The translations under genes were made by a program, and so were the position numbers. From NCBI RefSeq assembly GCF_900107925.1, contig NZ_FNUJ01000010.1, forward strand, positions 1 through 64,000: a DNA stretch of 64,000 bases, read 5' to 3'. This DNA comes from Amycolatopsis pretoriensis (GTDB lineage: Bacteria > Actinomycetota > Actinomycetes > Mycobacteriales > Pseudonocardiaceae). The notes under the pieces were generated by a model. That model searched no databases. It had not been told where the DNA came from and worked only from the letters and a program-made list of their open reading frames with translations. Shown in pieces: positions 32,715 to 40,554 of the stretch (position 1 is the stretch's first letter; each line of letters starts with the position of its first letter).

Positions 32715-35348
32715 TCATTCGCTGGTCGTCGCGGTGAAGGTGGCTGCTGGGCCGGTTCCCGTCGCCGTCACCGCGGCCACCGTGAACGTGTACGTCGTCG
32801 CCGGCTTCAGGTTGTCCACCACCCTCGTCATGCCCTTCATCGTCGGCTGGGTCACCAGGGCGTCGCGGCCCTGGACCGTGATCGTGCGGCCGTCGGACAC
32901 CGTGATGGTGTAGCCCAGGACCGGGGTGTCACCCGTGGCCGCCGGTGGGTTCCAGCGGATCGAAGCCGCCGTCGCGCTAGGCAAGGCCTTGGCGCTCGTC
33001 GGGACACCCGGTAGCGCGCCCGGCTTCGGGCCCGGCGTCACCGGGGCCGCGGCCAAGGAGGGTTCGCTGGTGCCGTAGGCGTTGCGCGCCGCGACCGTCA
33101 CCGTGTACGCCGTCCCGTCGGTCAAGCCGGGAACCTCTGCGTACGCGCGCTTCGCGAAGTCGGCTGCCGAGATCGTCGCCGTGAAGGTGCGGCCGCCGCC
33201 GGTGGCCGTGACGACGTAGGCCGTCACGGGTGCGTTGTTGAATGCGTACGTCGGGTTCCAGGTCGCGTACAGCTTTCCCGCGACCGCGAACGTACCCACT
33301 CGCGACGGGGCTTCGGCCGGGGCCGGCCCGCCCACCCGGCGGGCGAGGAGGCCGCGGTACGCCGGTTCGAGGCCCGCGTTCGCGACGACCGCCGCCGGCG
33401 CGGCGGCCGGGTTTGCCAGGAGCTGGTTGCCGCGCAGGACCACGCCCTTGTCGTTCTTGTCGCGGTCGCCCTGTTCCCAGTAGTTGGCTTCGATCAGCGT
33501 CGGGTCGTTGTTGCCTAGGCCGTCGCGGTAGTCGACGTGCGTCGAGCCGACGTTCGCGTACGCCATGTCGTACAGGACGTTGCCGCGGATCGTTTCGTAC
33601 GTGTTGCCGTTGTCGGTGTAGACACCCTTGCCCAGCCCCCACTGGCCGTGGATGACGTTGCCGGTCACCTTCTCGCCGTCGTCGAGCGAACTGCCGGTGA
33701 TGCCCTGGGTGTAGACGCCACCGCCGTCGTCAAGCATCAGCATGTAGTCGAAGATCAGGTTGTCGGAGACGGTGTTGTCGTGCGAGAGGTTCGGCGTCGC
33801 CGGCTGCTTGATCTTGTCCGGCCAGCCACCCCATCCGACGGAGATCGCCGAGTAGCCGACGTGGTCGATCTGGTTGTGGGACAACGTGTTCCGCACGGTG
33901 TAGCCGTTGACGATCGGGACGCCGCCGTGGAACTCGCGCGGCAGGCCGTAGAGGTGGTTGTCGGTCACCGCGATGTCCCGCACGACGTCGGCGTCGGTGT
34001 CCGTGGTCGGTTTGTCGACTCCGCCGAGCTGGACGCCGTTGCCCGAGATGTCGGTGAAGATGTCGCCCCGGACCTGCGATTCTTTCGTGCCGTCGACGAG
34101 GTCCAGCCCGGCGCCGCCGAGGTGCGCGAACACGCTGTCGCTGAACTCGACGCGTTGCCCGTGCGACACGGAGACGTTCGCGGGCTCGCGCGTCCACGAC
34201 GCGTACGGGCAGGTGCCGCCGGGCACGAACTGGCAGAGCCCTTGCGTGGCCCAGCCGTTGGCGCCGGTGATGGTGTAGCCCGCCTGGATTTCGGAGAAGC
34301 CCTCCGGCGACGACGGCGTCAGCCACGTCGCGTAGGAGTAGCGCAGCCCGCGGAAGGCGACGTCGTGGATGCCCCGCGCGTCGACGAGCTTCTCCAGCAC
34401 CGGCACCTCGACGTCCGCGCGGCGCAGGTCCTGGCCCGGCTTCGGCAGGTAGTAGACGACGTGCGCGGACCGGTCGAGATACCACTCGCCCGGGGTGTCG
34501 AGCAGCTCGAAGGCGTTTTCCGCGTAGGTCGGGTGCCGGCCGTTGGTGAGGTCGGCCGGGCCGACCATGTTGACGCTGCGGCCGGGGATGTCCGGGAAGA
34601 GCACGCGTTTGGTCGAGTTGTCCCAGCACGGCTGGGCCATGGTGATGGTCGTGCCCTCGGCCGCCGCGAGCGGGCAGCGCGGCTCGGTCCACTGGCCGAG
34701 GCCGTCGCGCTGGATGTTCCAGAGCGCTTCGCCGGCGGTGTAGACGAACTCGACGTCCTTCGGGTTGCGCCAGTGCGCGAGGGTGTCGGCGCTTGCGGTG
34801 TAGCCGGTGGCGGTGGCCTTGACGGTCACCGGCAGCGGACCCCGGGCACGCTGTTCGCGGACGCCGTCGACGTACAGCTGCCGGCTGTTGTCGAGCCCCT
34901 GGGGAGCGGCCGCGGCGAACAGCCCGGGCCGGCCCGGGACCGGCCGCCAGCCGGTAACGCGCACGCCCCCGTTCAGCTCGGTGTCACCGCTGCCCTGCCA
35001 GATGACGCGGTGGCCGTTGCCGCCCGAGTCCCGGGCGTCGAGGCGCAGCGGCTCGGTTAGCCGGAAGACGCCGGGCGCGAGGTGCACGGTGAGGTCGCGC
35101 GTGAGGTGCGGCGCGCGTTGGCGCACGAGGTCGCGCGCCTTGCCGAGGGTGCGCACGGGCCGGTGCGCGGTGCCCGCGGCGTGGTCGGAGCCGGTCGGCG
35201 AAACGTAGACATCGCGGTCGGCGGCGGAGTCCGGCGCCGCGGCGGCGGCCGGGCCGGTCGCGGCGAGCAGCGCGCCCGCCCCCAGGAGAACGGTCACCAC
35301 GGTACGGCGCCGCTTCGAGCCCTGCTTCGTCAGCATGAGACGAAACAT
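32715..35348 (-). CDS. Secreted right-handed beta-helix protein with two FN3 domains
   Basis: 877 residues if started at ATG 35348 (ATG 35336 is equally possible; neither has a clear ribosome site). Signal peptide with RRR and a hydrophobic core, cleaved near GPAAAAAPD. Residues ~50-650 begin DVYVSPTGSDHAAGTAHRPV and LGKARDLVRQRAP, the pectate-lyase-superfamily beta-helix opening, and continue with many short N/G-rich coils (LSHNQIDHVGYSAISVGWGG; YDMAYANVGSTHVDYRDGLG). Two fibronectin type III domains follow (about 690-780 and 790-877). Likely a secreted polysaccharide-active enzyme; related proteins include alpha-1,3-galactosidase-like and inverting GH families, but the substrate is not evident. 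Confidence 0.85.
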   Translation of the reverse strand: MFRLMLTKQGSKRRRTVVTVLLGAGALLAATGPAAAAAPDSAADRDVYVSPTGSDHAAGTAHRPVRTLGKARDLVRQRAPHLTRDLTVHLAPGVFRLTEPLRLDARDSGGNGHRVIWQGSGDTELNGGVRVTGWRPVPGRPGLFAAAAPQGLDNSRQLYVDGVREQRARGPLPVTVKATATGYTASADTLAHWRNPKDVEFVYTAGEALWNIQRDGLGQWTEPRCPLAAAEGTTITMAQPCWDNSTKRVLFPDIPGRSVNMVGPADLTNGRHPTYAENAFELLDTPGEWYLDRSAHVVYYLPKPGQDLRRADVEVPVLEKLVDARGIHDVAFRGLRYSYATWLTPSSPEGFSEIQAGYTITGANGWATQGLCQFVPGGTCPYASWTREPANVSVSHGQRVEFSDSVFAHLGGAGLDLVDGTKESQVRGDIFTDISGNGVQLGGVDKPTTDTDADVVRDIAVTDNHLYGLPREFHGGVPIVNGYTVRNTLSHNQIDHVGYSAISVGWGGWPDKIKQPATPNLSHDNTVSDNLIFDYMLMLDDGGGVYTQGITGSSLDDGEKVTGNVIHGQWGLGKGVYTDNGNTYETIRGNVLYDMAYANVGSTHVDYRDGLGNNDPTLIEANYWEQGDRDKNDKGVVLRGNQLLANPAAAPAAVVANAGLEPAYRGLLARRVGGPAPAEAPSRVGTFAVAGKLYATWNPTYAFNNAPVTAYVVTATGGGRTFTATISAADFAKRAYAEVPGLTDGTAYTVTVAARNAYGTSEPSLAAAPVTPGPKPGALPGVPTSAKALPSATAASIRWNPPAATGDTPVLGYTITVSDGRTITVQGRDALVTQPTMKGMTRVVDNLKPATTYTFTVAAVTATGTGPAATFTATTSE

Positions 35349-35426
35349 AGGATCTCTGAACGTCGATGTCGACAATTTCCCGCTCAGCGGGGCGCGTTGT
35401 CACCTATTCATCAGATGGTTGGCCGG

Positions 35427-36170
35427 TCAGTCGCGACTGGGACCGAACCGCTCGGTGCGGATGCGGTGCGGGTCGTGGCCGAGGGCGACCAGGATGTCCG
35501 CGACCGTCTCGACGAAGCCCGTCGGCCCGCAGACGAAGCACGACGCGCCGAACTCGGCCGGCCAGCCCGCCGTGTTGAGCGTAGCCACGTCGATGCGCCG
35601 CGGGATGCCCGGGCGACCCTCCGGCAGTTCGCGCGTGTAGACGTAGGTGATGTCCAGGCCCGCGACCGGCGTGCGCAGTTCGTCGGCGTAGTACTGCTCG
35701 GCCGGGGTGCGCAACGAGTAGATCAGCTTGAACGGCGTCCGCGCGCCGGCCGCCCGGCGGGCGCGGATCATCGCCATCAGCGGCACGATGCCCGAGCCGC
35801 CCGCGACGAGCAGGACCGGTTCGGGGTCCGCCGGCCGCCAGACGAACCAGCCACCGACGGGACCGCGGATCTCGACCGGGTCGCCGACCGCGTACGGCCC
35901 GGTCAGGTGCTCGGACACCTCACCGTCGGCGACGCGCTGCACGGTCAGCTCGACCCGGTCCCCGTCGGCGGGCGCGGCGAGCGAGTAGCTGCGCTGCGCG
36001 CGGTAGCCGTCGGCGGCGGTCAGCCGCACGTCGACGTGCTGCCCCGCCAGGTGCCCCGGCCAGCCGGGCAGGTCGAAGACGAGCGTGCGGGCCGTCGGCG
36101 TCTCGTCGCGGATTTCGGCCAGGCGGGCGACCCGCCAGGCTAGTCGCCCTGATACCGCTGTTCGCGCCAT
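35427..36170 (-). CDS. Flavin-dependent ferredoxin-NADP reductase-type oxidoreductase
   Basis: 247 residues from ATG 36170; the first ~31 bases overlap the end of the upstream molybdoenzyme gene. FAD-binding RSYSLAAP, then the NAD(P) pyrophosphate motif VLLVAGGSGIVPLMAMIR and the C-terminal CFVCGPTGFVETV. No iron-sulfur cluster domain. This matches the flavin reductase subunit commonly paired with actinobacterial YedY-like sulfite oxidase-family enzymes, feeding or draining electrons of the molybdenum centre. Confidence 0.88.
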   Translation of the reverse strand: MARTAVSGRLAWRVARLAEIRDETPTARTLVFDLPGWPGHLAGQHVDVRLTAADGYRAQRSYSLAAPADGDRVELTVQRVADGEVSEHLTGPYAVGDPVEIRGPVGGWFVWRPADPEPVLLVAGGSGIVPLMAMIRARRAAGARTPFKLIYSLRTPAEQYYADELRTPVAGLDITYVYTRELPEGRPGIPRRIDVATLNTAGWPAEFGASCFVCGPTGFVETVADILVALGHDPHRIRTERFGPSRD

Positions 36171-36739
36171 GGATCCCCGTAGTCGTGGTAGCCGACGTTC
36201 TCCCAGAAGCCGGGCTCGTCCCGGGTCTTCAGCTCCAGGCCGCGCACCCACTTCGCGGACTTCCAGAAGTACAGGTGCGGCACGAGCAGCCGCGCCGGGC
36301 CGCCGTGCTCGGGGGTCAGCGGCTTGCCGCCGTACTCGTAGGCGATCCACGCCTGGCCGTCGAGCAGGTCGGCGAGCGGCAGGTTCGTGGTGTAGCCGCC
36401 GTAGGAGTGCACCATGACGTAGTCGGCGGCCGTGTCGAGCCCACCGACCAGCGTGTCCACCGAGACGCCCCGCCACCGGGTGTCCAATTTGGACCACTGC
36501 GTGACGCAGTGGATGTCCACTGTGGGCTTCTCGCTGGGCAGGGCCATCAGCTCGGCCCACGTCCAGGAGTGCTTGTCGCCGGCCTCGGTGGTGACCGTGA
36601 ACTCCCACGTCTCGGTGCGCACGCGCGGAGTCGGCCCGGCCGACAGCACGGGGAAGTCCTCGGCGAGGTACTGCCCGGGTGGCAGGCGCGGGTTGCCGCT
36701 GCGAGCCCGGCCGCGGAACCCCGGTGTCACGACGCCCAT
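36140..36739 (-). CDS. Sulfite oxidase-family (YedY/MsrP-like) molybdopterin oxidoreductase
   Basis: 199 residues from an ATG with AAGGAGGG upstream. Oxidoreductase molybdopterin-binding fold: WTWAELMALPSEKPTVDIHC ends in Cys78, the expected molybdenum ligand, then VTQWSKLDTRWRGVSVDTL and GYTTNLPLADLL, LTPEHGGPARLLVPHLYFWKSAKW. No signal peptide and no heme domain, so it is a cytoplasmic, cofactor-only version. Operon with the flavin reductase suggests an NAD(P)H-linked reductase; substrate unknown (sulfoxide or N-oxide are family precedents). Confidence 0.9.
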   Translation of the reverse strand: MGVVTPGFRGRARSGNPRLPPGQYLAEDFPVLSAGPTPRVRTETWEFTVTTEAGDKHSWTWAELMALPSEKPTVDIHCVTQWSKLDTRWRGVSVDTLVGGLDTAADYVMVHSYGGYTTNLPLADLLDGQAWIAYEYGGKPLTPEHGGPARLLVPHLYFWKSAKWVRGLELKTRDEPGFWENVGYHDYGDPWREQRYQGD

Positions 36740-36767
36740 GCGGCCCTCCTTCCCGGTCGGCCCGAGC

Positions 36768-37367
36768 CTACGCCCGGACGCGCAGCCCGAGCGACGTGAC
36801 GAGCACCGCAGCCTGTTCGGGTGACACGATCGCCCCGGCCAGGTCGGCGTTCCCCGGGTCGAGCGCCGACAGGTCGCTGCCCCGCAGGTCCGCACGCGGC
36901 AGCTTGACGGCGTGCAGCATCGCGCCCGAGAGGTCGACGTCGGCGAACACGGCGTCACCGCAGTTCGCCCCGGTCAGGTCGGCCTCCCGCATCCGCACCC
37001 CGTGGAAGGCGACCGACCGCAGGTCCGCGCCCGCCAGGCCGGCGAAGGACCAGTCCCCACCGGTGACCCGCAGCGGGCGCAGCTCGCACTCGCTGAACGT
37101 CGCGCCGACGAGCTTGCACCCGGTGAACTCGGCGTCGAAGAAGTTGCACCGCTTGAAGGAGCAGCCGGTGAACGCGGAGTCCGTGTGACGGGACGCGTTG
37201 AACCGCACGTTCCCGAACACGCAGTCGGTGAAGACCGAGTTCCGCGTCTGCGCCTCCGAGAGGTCGACCTCGAGGAACTCGCAGCGCACGTAGTGCCGTC
37301 CGGTGATCTCCTCTCCGTACCGGTCGTCGCGGACGAACCGCTGGTCTTCTTGCGTGGCATCGGGCAC
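36768..37367 (-). CDS. Pentapeptide-repeat protein
   Basis: 199 residues from a GTG. About thirty five-residue units of the A(D/N)LxX type (e.g. LRGSDLSALDPGNADLAGA, FRNA-like runs RNSVFTDCVFGNVRFNASRH), which fold as a right-handed quadrilateral beta-helix. Some relatives protect DNA gyrase as DNA mimics (MfpA, Qnr); this one is not acidic enough along its length to assert that. Downstream of nothing obvious; separate from the OCD gene that starts divergently at 37411. Confidence 0.85.
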   Translation of the reverse strand: MPDATQEDQRFVRDDRYGEEITGRHYVRCEFLEVDLSEAQTRNSVFTDCVFGNVRFNASRHTDSAFTGCSFKRCNFFDAEFTGCKLVGATFSECELRPLRVTGGDWSFAGLAGADLRSVAFHGVRMREADLTGANCGDAVFADVDLSGAMLHAVKLPRADLRGSDLSALDPGNADLAGAIVSPEQAAVLVTSLGLRVRA

Positions 37368-37410
37368 CCCGTCAGGCTAGCGGCAGTTTCCGACACCGAA
37401 AGGTCCACGC

Positions 37411-38313
37411 ATGCTCGACGCCGACGCCGTCCGGACAGCCGTGCCGATGACCGCCGCCGTCGACGCGGTGCGAGAGGCCTTCCTCGACCTCGCCGCCGGC
37501 CATTTCGTGGTACCGCAACGGTTGTCCTTCGGCGGCGGCACGACGCTGGTGATGAGCGCGTGCCACACACCGACGTCGACAACGGTGGTGAAGACGCTCA
37601 GCCTCGTCGCCGGCCGCACCCCGATGATCCTCGGAACGCTCGTGTGGAACACGGCCGAGGGCCAGGTGGTCGCGGACGCGATCGAGGTGACGACGCTCCG
37701 CACGGGCGCGGCCTCCGGCGTCGCGACGGACCTGCTGGCCCCGCCGTCCGCCGGCCGCTTGGCGCTCCTGGGCACCGGCGCGCAGGCCGCCGACCAGGTG
37801 CGAGCGGTGGCGGCGGTCCGCCCGATCCGCCGGCTGGCGGTGTTCGGCCGCTCACGCTCGCGCGCGCTCGCCTTCGCAGAACGGATGGCCGCCGAGTTCC
37901 CGGACGTGACGACGCGGGTGGCCTCGTCGGCCGCGGACGCCGTCTCCGACGCGGAGATCGTTTGCTGTGCTACGTCATCGTCGACTCCTCTGTTCGATGT
38001 GGACGACCTGCCTGAGCGGGTTCACGTCAACGCGATCGGGTCGTACCTGCCTTCCATGCGGGAGCTTCCGGCCGGATTGCTCGGAGGTGCGGGGTGTGTC
38101 GTGGTGGATCAGGTCGAGGCGGCGCTCGAGGAGGCCGGTGAGGTGATCCACGCGGTGGACAACGGGTTGGTGTCGCGGGCTTCGTTGGTCGACCTCGGGG
38201 ACGCGTTGCGTACGCGGCCCGAGGTGAGTGGGCGAACGGTGTTCAAGTCGGTGGGGCTCGCGGTGCAGGATTGGGCCATCGCGAGGTTGCTGGGCGACGC
38301 TGCATCGCAGTGA
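37411..38313 (+). CDS. Ornithine cyclodeaminase/mu-crystallin family protein
   Basis: 300 residues, ATG preceded by GAAAGG. N-terminal substrate domain (VREAFLDLAAGHFVVPQR, KTLSLVAGRTPMILGTLVWN, TLRTGAASGVATDLLAPPSA) and a Rossmann domain (RLALLGTGAQAADQVRAV). The loop DVDDLPERVHVNAIGSYLPSMRELP is typical. Members include ornithine cyclodeaminase, alanine dehydrogenase and ketimine reductases; the sequence does not decide among them. Confidence 0.88.
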   Translation: MLDADAVRTAVPMTAAVDAVREAFLDLAAGHFVVPQRLSFGGGTTLVMSACHTPTSTTVVKTLSLVAGRTPMILGTLVWNTAEGQVVADAIEVTTLRTGAASGVATDLLAPPSAGRLALLGTGAQAADQVRAVAAVRPIRRLAVFGRSRSRALAFAERMAAEFPDVTTRVASSAADAVSDAEIVCCATSSSTPLFDVDDLPERVHVNAIGSYLPSMRELPAGLLGGAGCVVVDQVEAALEEAGEVIHAVDNGLVSRASLVDLGDALRTRPEVSGRTVFKSVGLAVQDWAIARLLGDAASQ

Positions 38314-38511
38314 CGGAGCGGCCAGCGGTTGGTGTTCGACCGCACGATGGCACCCACGGCGGGCTTGCCGAGGCTTTCGAGGGCTTCGCGGGCGCCCGAA
38401 GGCTCACAGAGCGTCCGAATGGGGCGGCGGAGAGCAACTGAAAGCGGCCGAACGGCCCAATCTTGGGCATGAAGCGTTTGATCGGTCACCCGTTCCGGGA
38501 ATTTTCGCGAC

Positions 38512-38805
38512 ATGTCTCCTTGGCGAACCACCACCAGACGGAACACGGCCGTGCGGGTCATCACGGCGATCGGCGCGATCTTCGCGGGGATCGAAGTTCT
38601 CTACATGATCATGGTGCTCGCCGGCGCGAATGCCGGTAACGCCTTCTTCATCTTCATCAAGTCGTTGGCAGTCCCTCTCGCGTTGTTCTGGCCGGGGCTG
38701 TTCAACGTGGACAACGGCAGCCTGCAGGTCATCCTCGACTTCGGCTTGGCCGCGGTGTTCTGGCTGGTCGTCACCGGCATCATCGCCCGCTTCGCGGGCC
38801 GGTGA
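38512..38805 (+). CDS. Small membrane protein of unknown function
   Basis: 97 residues with a basic N-terminus (RTTTRRNTAVR) and two to three hydrophobic segments: VITAIGAIFAGIEVLYMIMVLA, NAFFIFIKSLAVPLALFWPG and VILDFGLAAVFWLVVTGIIA. It resembles small two- to three-helix membrane proteins annotated only as hypothetical in actinobacteria. No operon partner is evident; the preceding 198 bases hold nothing recognised. Confidence 0.65.
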   Translation: MSPWRTTTRRNTAVRVITAIGAIFAGIEVLYMIMVLAGANAGNAFFIFIKSLAVPLALFWPGLFNVDNGSLQVILDFGLAAVFWLVVTGIIARFAGR

Positions 38806-39115
38806 CCGGCGGGCGACGTCGCCCTCCACGCTGCCGCCTGCCGTCACTGACCCCTCCAGTGGCGGCGGGCGGCTCACGATCCGTTTCGTGATGCGGCACG
38901 GGATGCGGGACTCCGGTGCGGGTCTCGCGCCAATGCTGCGGTTGGGGTTCTCGCGGGGATACCCGTCGCCGAGGTCGCAACGGACAGCGGCCACCGCCGC
39001 GCTGCGGCACCTCCCGCGGTCGTCTGCATCCGCGGATGACCGCCGCCGGGTGAGAAACCTCCTTTTGCGTTACCTGGCGTCGGCGCTCTGCCTCTCCTTG
39101 CGCGACACTGGACGG
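38806..39115. other. 310-base gap with no supported gene
   Basis: Contains GC-rich noncoding DNA with several possible short inverted segments but no ribosome site, tRNA-like fold or convincing promoter. I see nothing in it beyond the likely leader of the 39116 gene. Confidence 0.5.
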
Positions 39116-39928
39116 ATGACTGACGGCAGGTGGTTCGATGGCTGGTCGCCCTGGCCTGAGCTGGCCGGGCTGGCCGCCGCTGGGCGCTCGCTGCTTCCGA
39201 ACGTGCCCGTCACGCCCGGTGCCCTCGTGCGGACCGTTACCGAACAGCTCGTCGGGCGGCGGCTGACCGCCAAGGTCCAGGACCGCGAAGTCCACCTCAC
39301 CCTCGCCGAACTCGACTACCCCGCCGACAGCCTTCGGCTGGCCACCGGACGCGTCGGCGACGTGCGCATCGTCGCCGAAGACGTCGACTGGCCCGAGCCC
39401 GAAGGGGGCAGCATTTCGCTGCGCCGGGTCACCGTGCTCGCCGAGGACGTCCGCCTCCGCTCACTCCCGACGCCCGCCGCCAAGCCGGCCCGCGTGGACC
39501 TGCGGATCGCCGTCTCCGCGGACGTGCTCCGCGAAAGGGTGGCGAAGGTCCGGCCCGGGATCGTGGCCGCCCCGGCCGGCAGCGGCCTGCTCCAGATCCA
39601 CTGGGCCAAGAAGCCCCACTGGGGCCACTTGACCCTCGAGGCCCAGGTGGCCGACGACGCCGTCGTGCTCGTCCCACGGACCCTCCACATAGGACAAGGA
39701 CAACTGCGCCCACCGAAGCGCTTTCACCCGATCGTGCTTCCCCTGCCGGAACTGCCGCCGGGCCTGAAGCTGACGAAGGTGGAGCCCCGGCACGACGAAC
39801 TCGTGCTGCACACCGTCGCGGAAGAGTGGCCGGAACGGCTTTCCCGCATTCCTCTCGCCGATCTGCTGAGCTGGTTGACCACCGCAGCGGTGACCCTGAC
39901 TTTGCCGAAACTCGGTTCGCGTCCATGA
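39116..39928 (+). CDS. LmeA-family (DUF2993-like) phospholipid-binding protein
   Basis: 270 residues from the ATG 39116. Alternating strands with repeated aliphatic-charged pattern (KVQDREVHLTLAELDYPADS, GDVRIVAEDVDWPE, RVTVLAEDVRLRSLP, RVDLRIAVSADVLRERVAKV) and the C-terminal LKLTKVEPRHDELVLHTVAEE followed by an IPLADLLSWL helix suggest the elongated lipid-binding fold of LmeA/DUF2993 proteins. M. tuberculosis LmeA supports lipomannan elongation, but this copy has no signal peptide or lipobox, so it would act in the cytoplasm or at the inner leaflet. Convergent with the TelA-type operon. The family call is from remembered strand patterns only. Confidence 0.55.
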   Translation: MTDGRWFDGWSPWPELAGLAAAGRSLLPNVPVTPGALVRTVTEQLVGRRLTAKVQDREVHLTLAELDYPADSLRLATGRVGDVRIVAEDVDWPEPEGGSISLRRVTVLAEDVRLRSLPTPAAKPARVDLRIAVSADVLRERVAKVRPGIVAAPAGSGLLQIHWAKKPHWGHLTLEAQVADDAVVLVPRTLHIGQGQLRPPKRFHPIVLPLPELPPGLKLTKVEPRHDELVLHTVAEEWPERLSRIPLADLLSWLTTAAVTLTLPKLGSRP

Positions 39929-39940
39929 CGTCCAAGCTAC

Positions 39941-39956
39941 TCGAACGCGCGTTCGA
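39941..39956. promoter_or_regulatory. Perfect actinobacterial LexA (SOS) box in a convergent gap
   Basis: TCGAACGCGCGTTCGA is a perfect 16-base palindrome matching the actinobacterial LexA consensus TCGAAC-N4-GTTCGA. It sits 13 bases after the LmeA-like stop and 33 bases before the stop of the convergent operon, where no promoter would be expected. Outer arms GACGT and ACGTC make it a longer hairpin, so it could simply be a bidirectional terminator stem. Confidence 0.5.
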
Positions 39957-39988
39957 ACGTCATCACTCACAAGGGTAGCGGCTGAAAC

Positions 39989-40554
39989 TCACGCGTCCCG
40001 GTCTCGCAGATACCGCGTGTGATCGGCCTGCCGGTCGACGTCGGAGGCGTAGAACCGCTCGGCCACCCGATGCGCCTCGGCCTCGAGCAAACCCAGCTGG
40101 GCCACCAGTTCCTCCCCCGCGCCGGCCCGCCGCGAAGCGAACCACCACGGCAGGTTCAGGTAAGTCTCCAGCGACAGCGGCAAATCCGTCCGCACCAGCC
40201 GGACAAGGGAGTGCTGCAGATCCGGATCAGCGGCCAGCCGCGCCGGATCCGCCAGCAGGTCCCGCAAGATCGAAGCGATCCGCTCCACAGTGTCCACAGT
40301 AGACGCAGGCATCCGCGGCGCCTGCGAAGAGACCCGCGAAACCAAGGTCTCCAAAGAAGACCGCAGCGAGGCCGAAATGTCCGGCACCAAACGAACCTTC
40401 TCGGCAGGCGCCACCAAAGCCCCGCCAAGTACAACGCCACCACGACGAACGGCCAGAACCACCCGACCACCCCGGTCAGGTACAGCACGACGCCGACCAG
40501 GCCACCGACACAGCCCAGCAGGTTCTTGGTCGACCCCAGATAACGCAGCATCAT
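39989..40554 (-). pseudogene. XpaC-like membrane protein gene interrupted by a frameshift
   Basis: ATG 40554 overlaps the stop of the SBP-VWA gene (ATGA). Frame 1 encodes LGCVGGLVGVVLYLTGVVGW and FWPFVVVALYLAG, two membrane helices; it then turns into an arginine/tryptophan-rich shadow frame. From about 40423 leftward the sensible frame is the next one (ALVAPAEKVRLVPDISASLR ... YLRDRDA), ending at 39989. The switch falls at a run of four G on the minus strand (40420-40423); one extra G would restore a single ~188-residue chain. Two N-terminal helices plus a soluble helical tail in an operon with TelA match the XpaC (5-bromo-4-chloroindolyl phosphate hydrolysis) partner of TelA. Either a genuine disruption or a homopolymer sequencing error. 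Confidence 0.7.

Noticed and set aside
39925..39978. 17-codon ORF overlapping the LmeA-like stop (ATGA)
   Set aside because: Too short, no family, and it consists mainly of the palindrome at 39941.
40415..40430. Programmed -1 frameshift in the XpaC-like gene
   Set aside because: A -1 slip would give the right frame, but there is no X-XXY-YYZ heptamer and no obvious downstream pseudoknot; an indel in the G-run is simpler.
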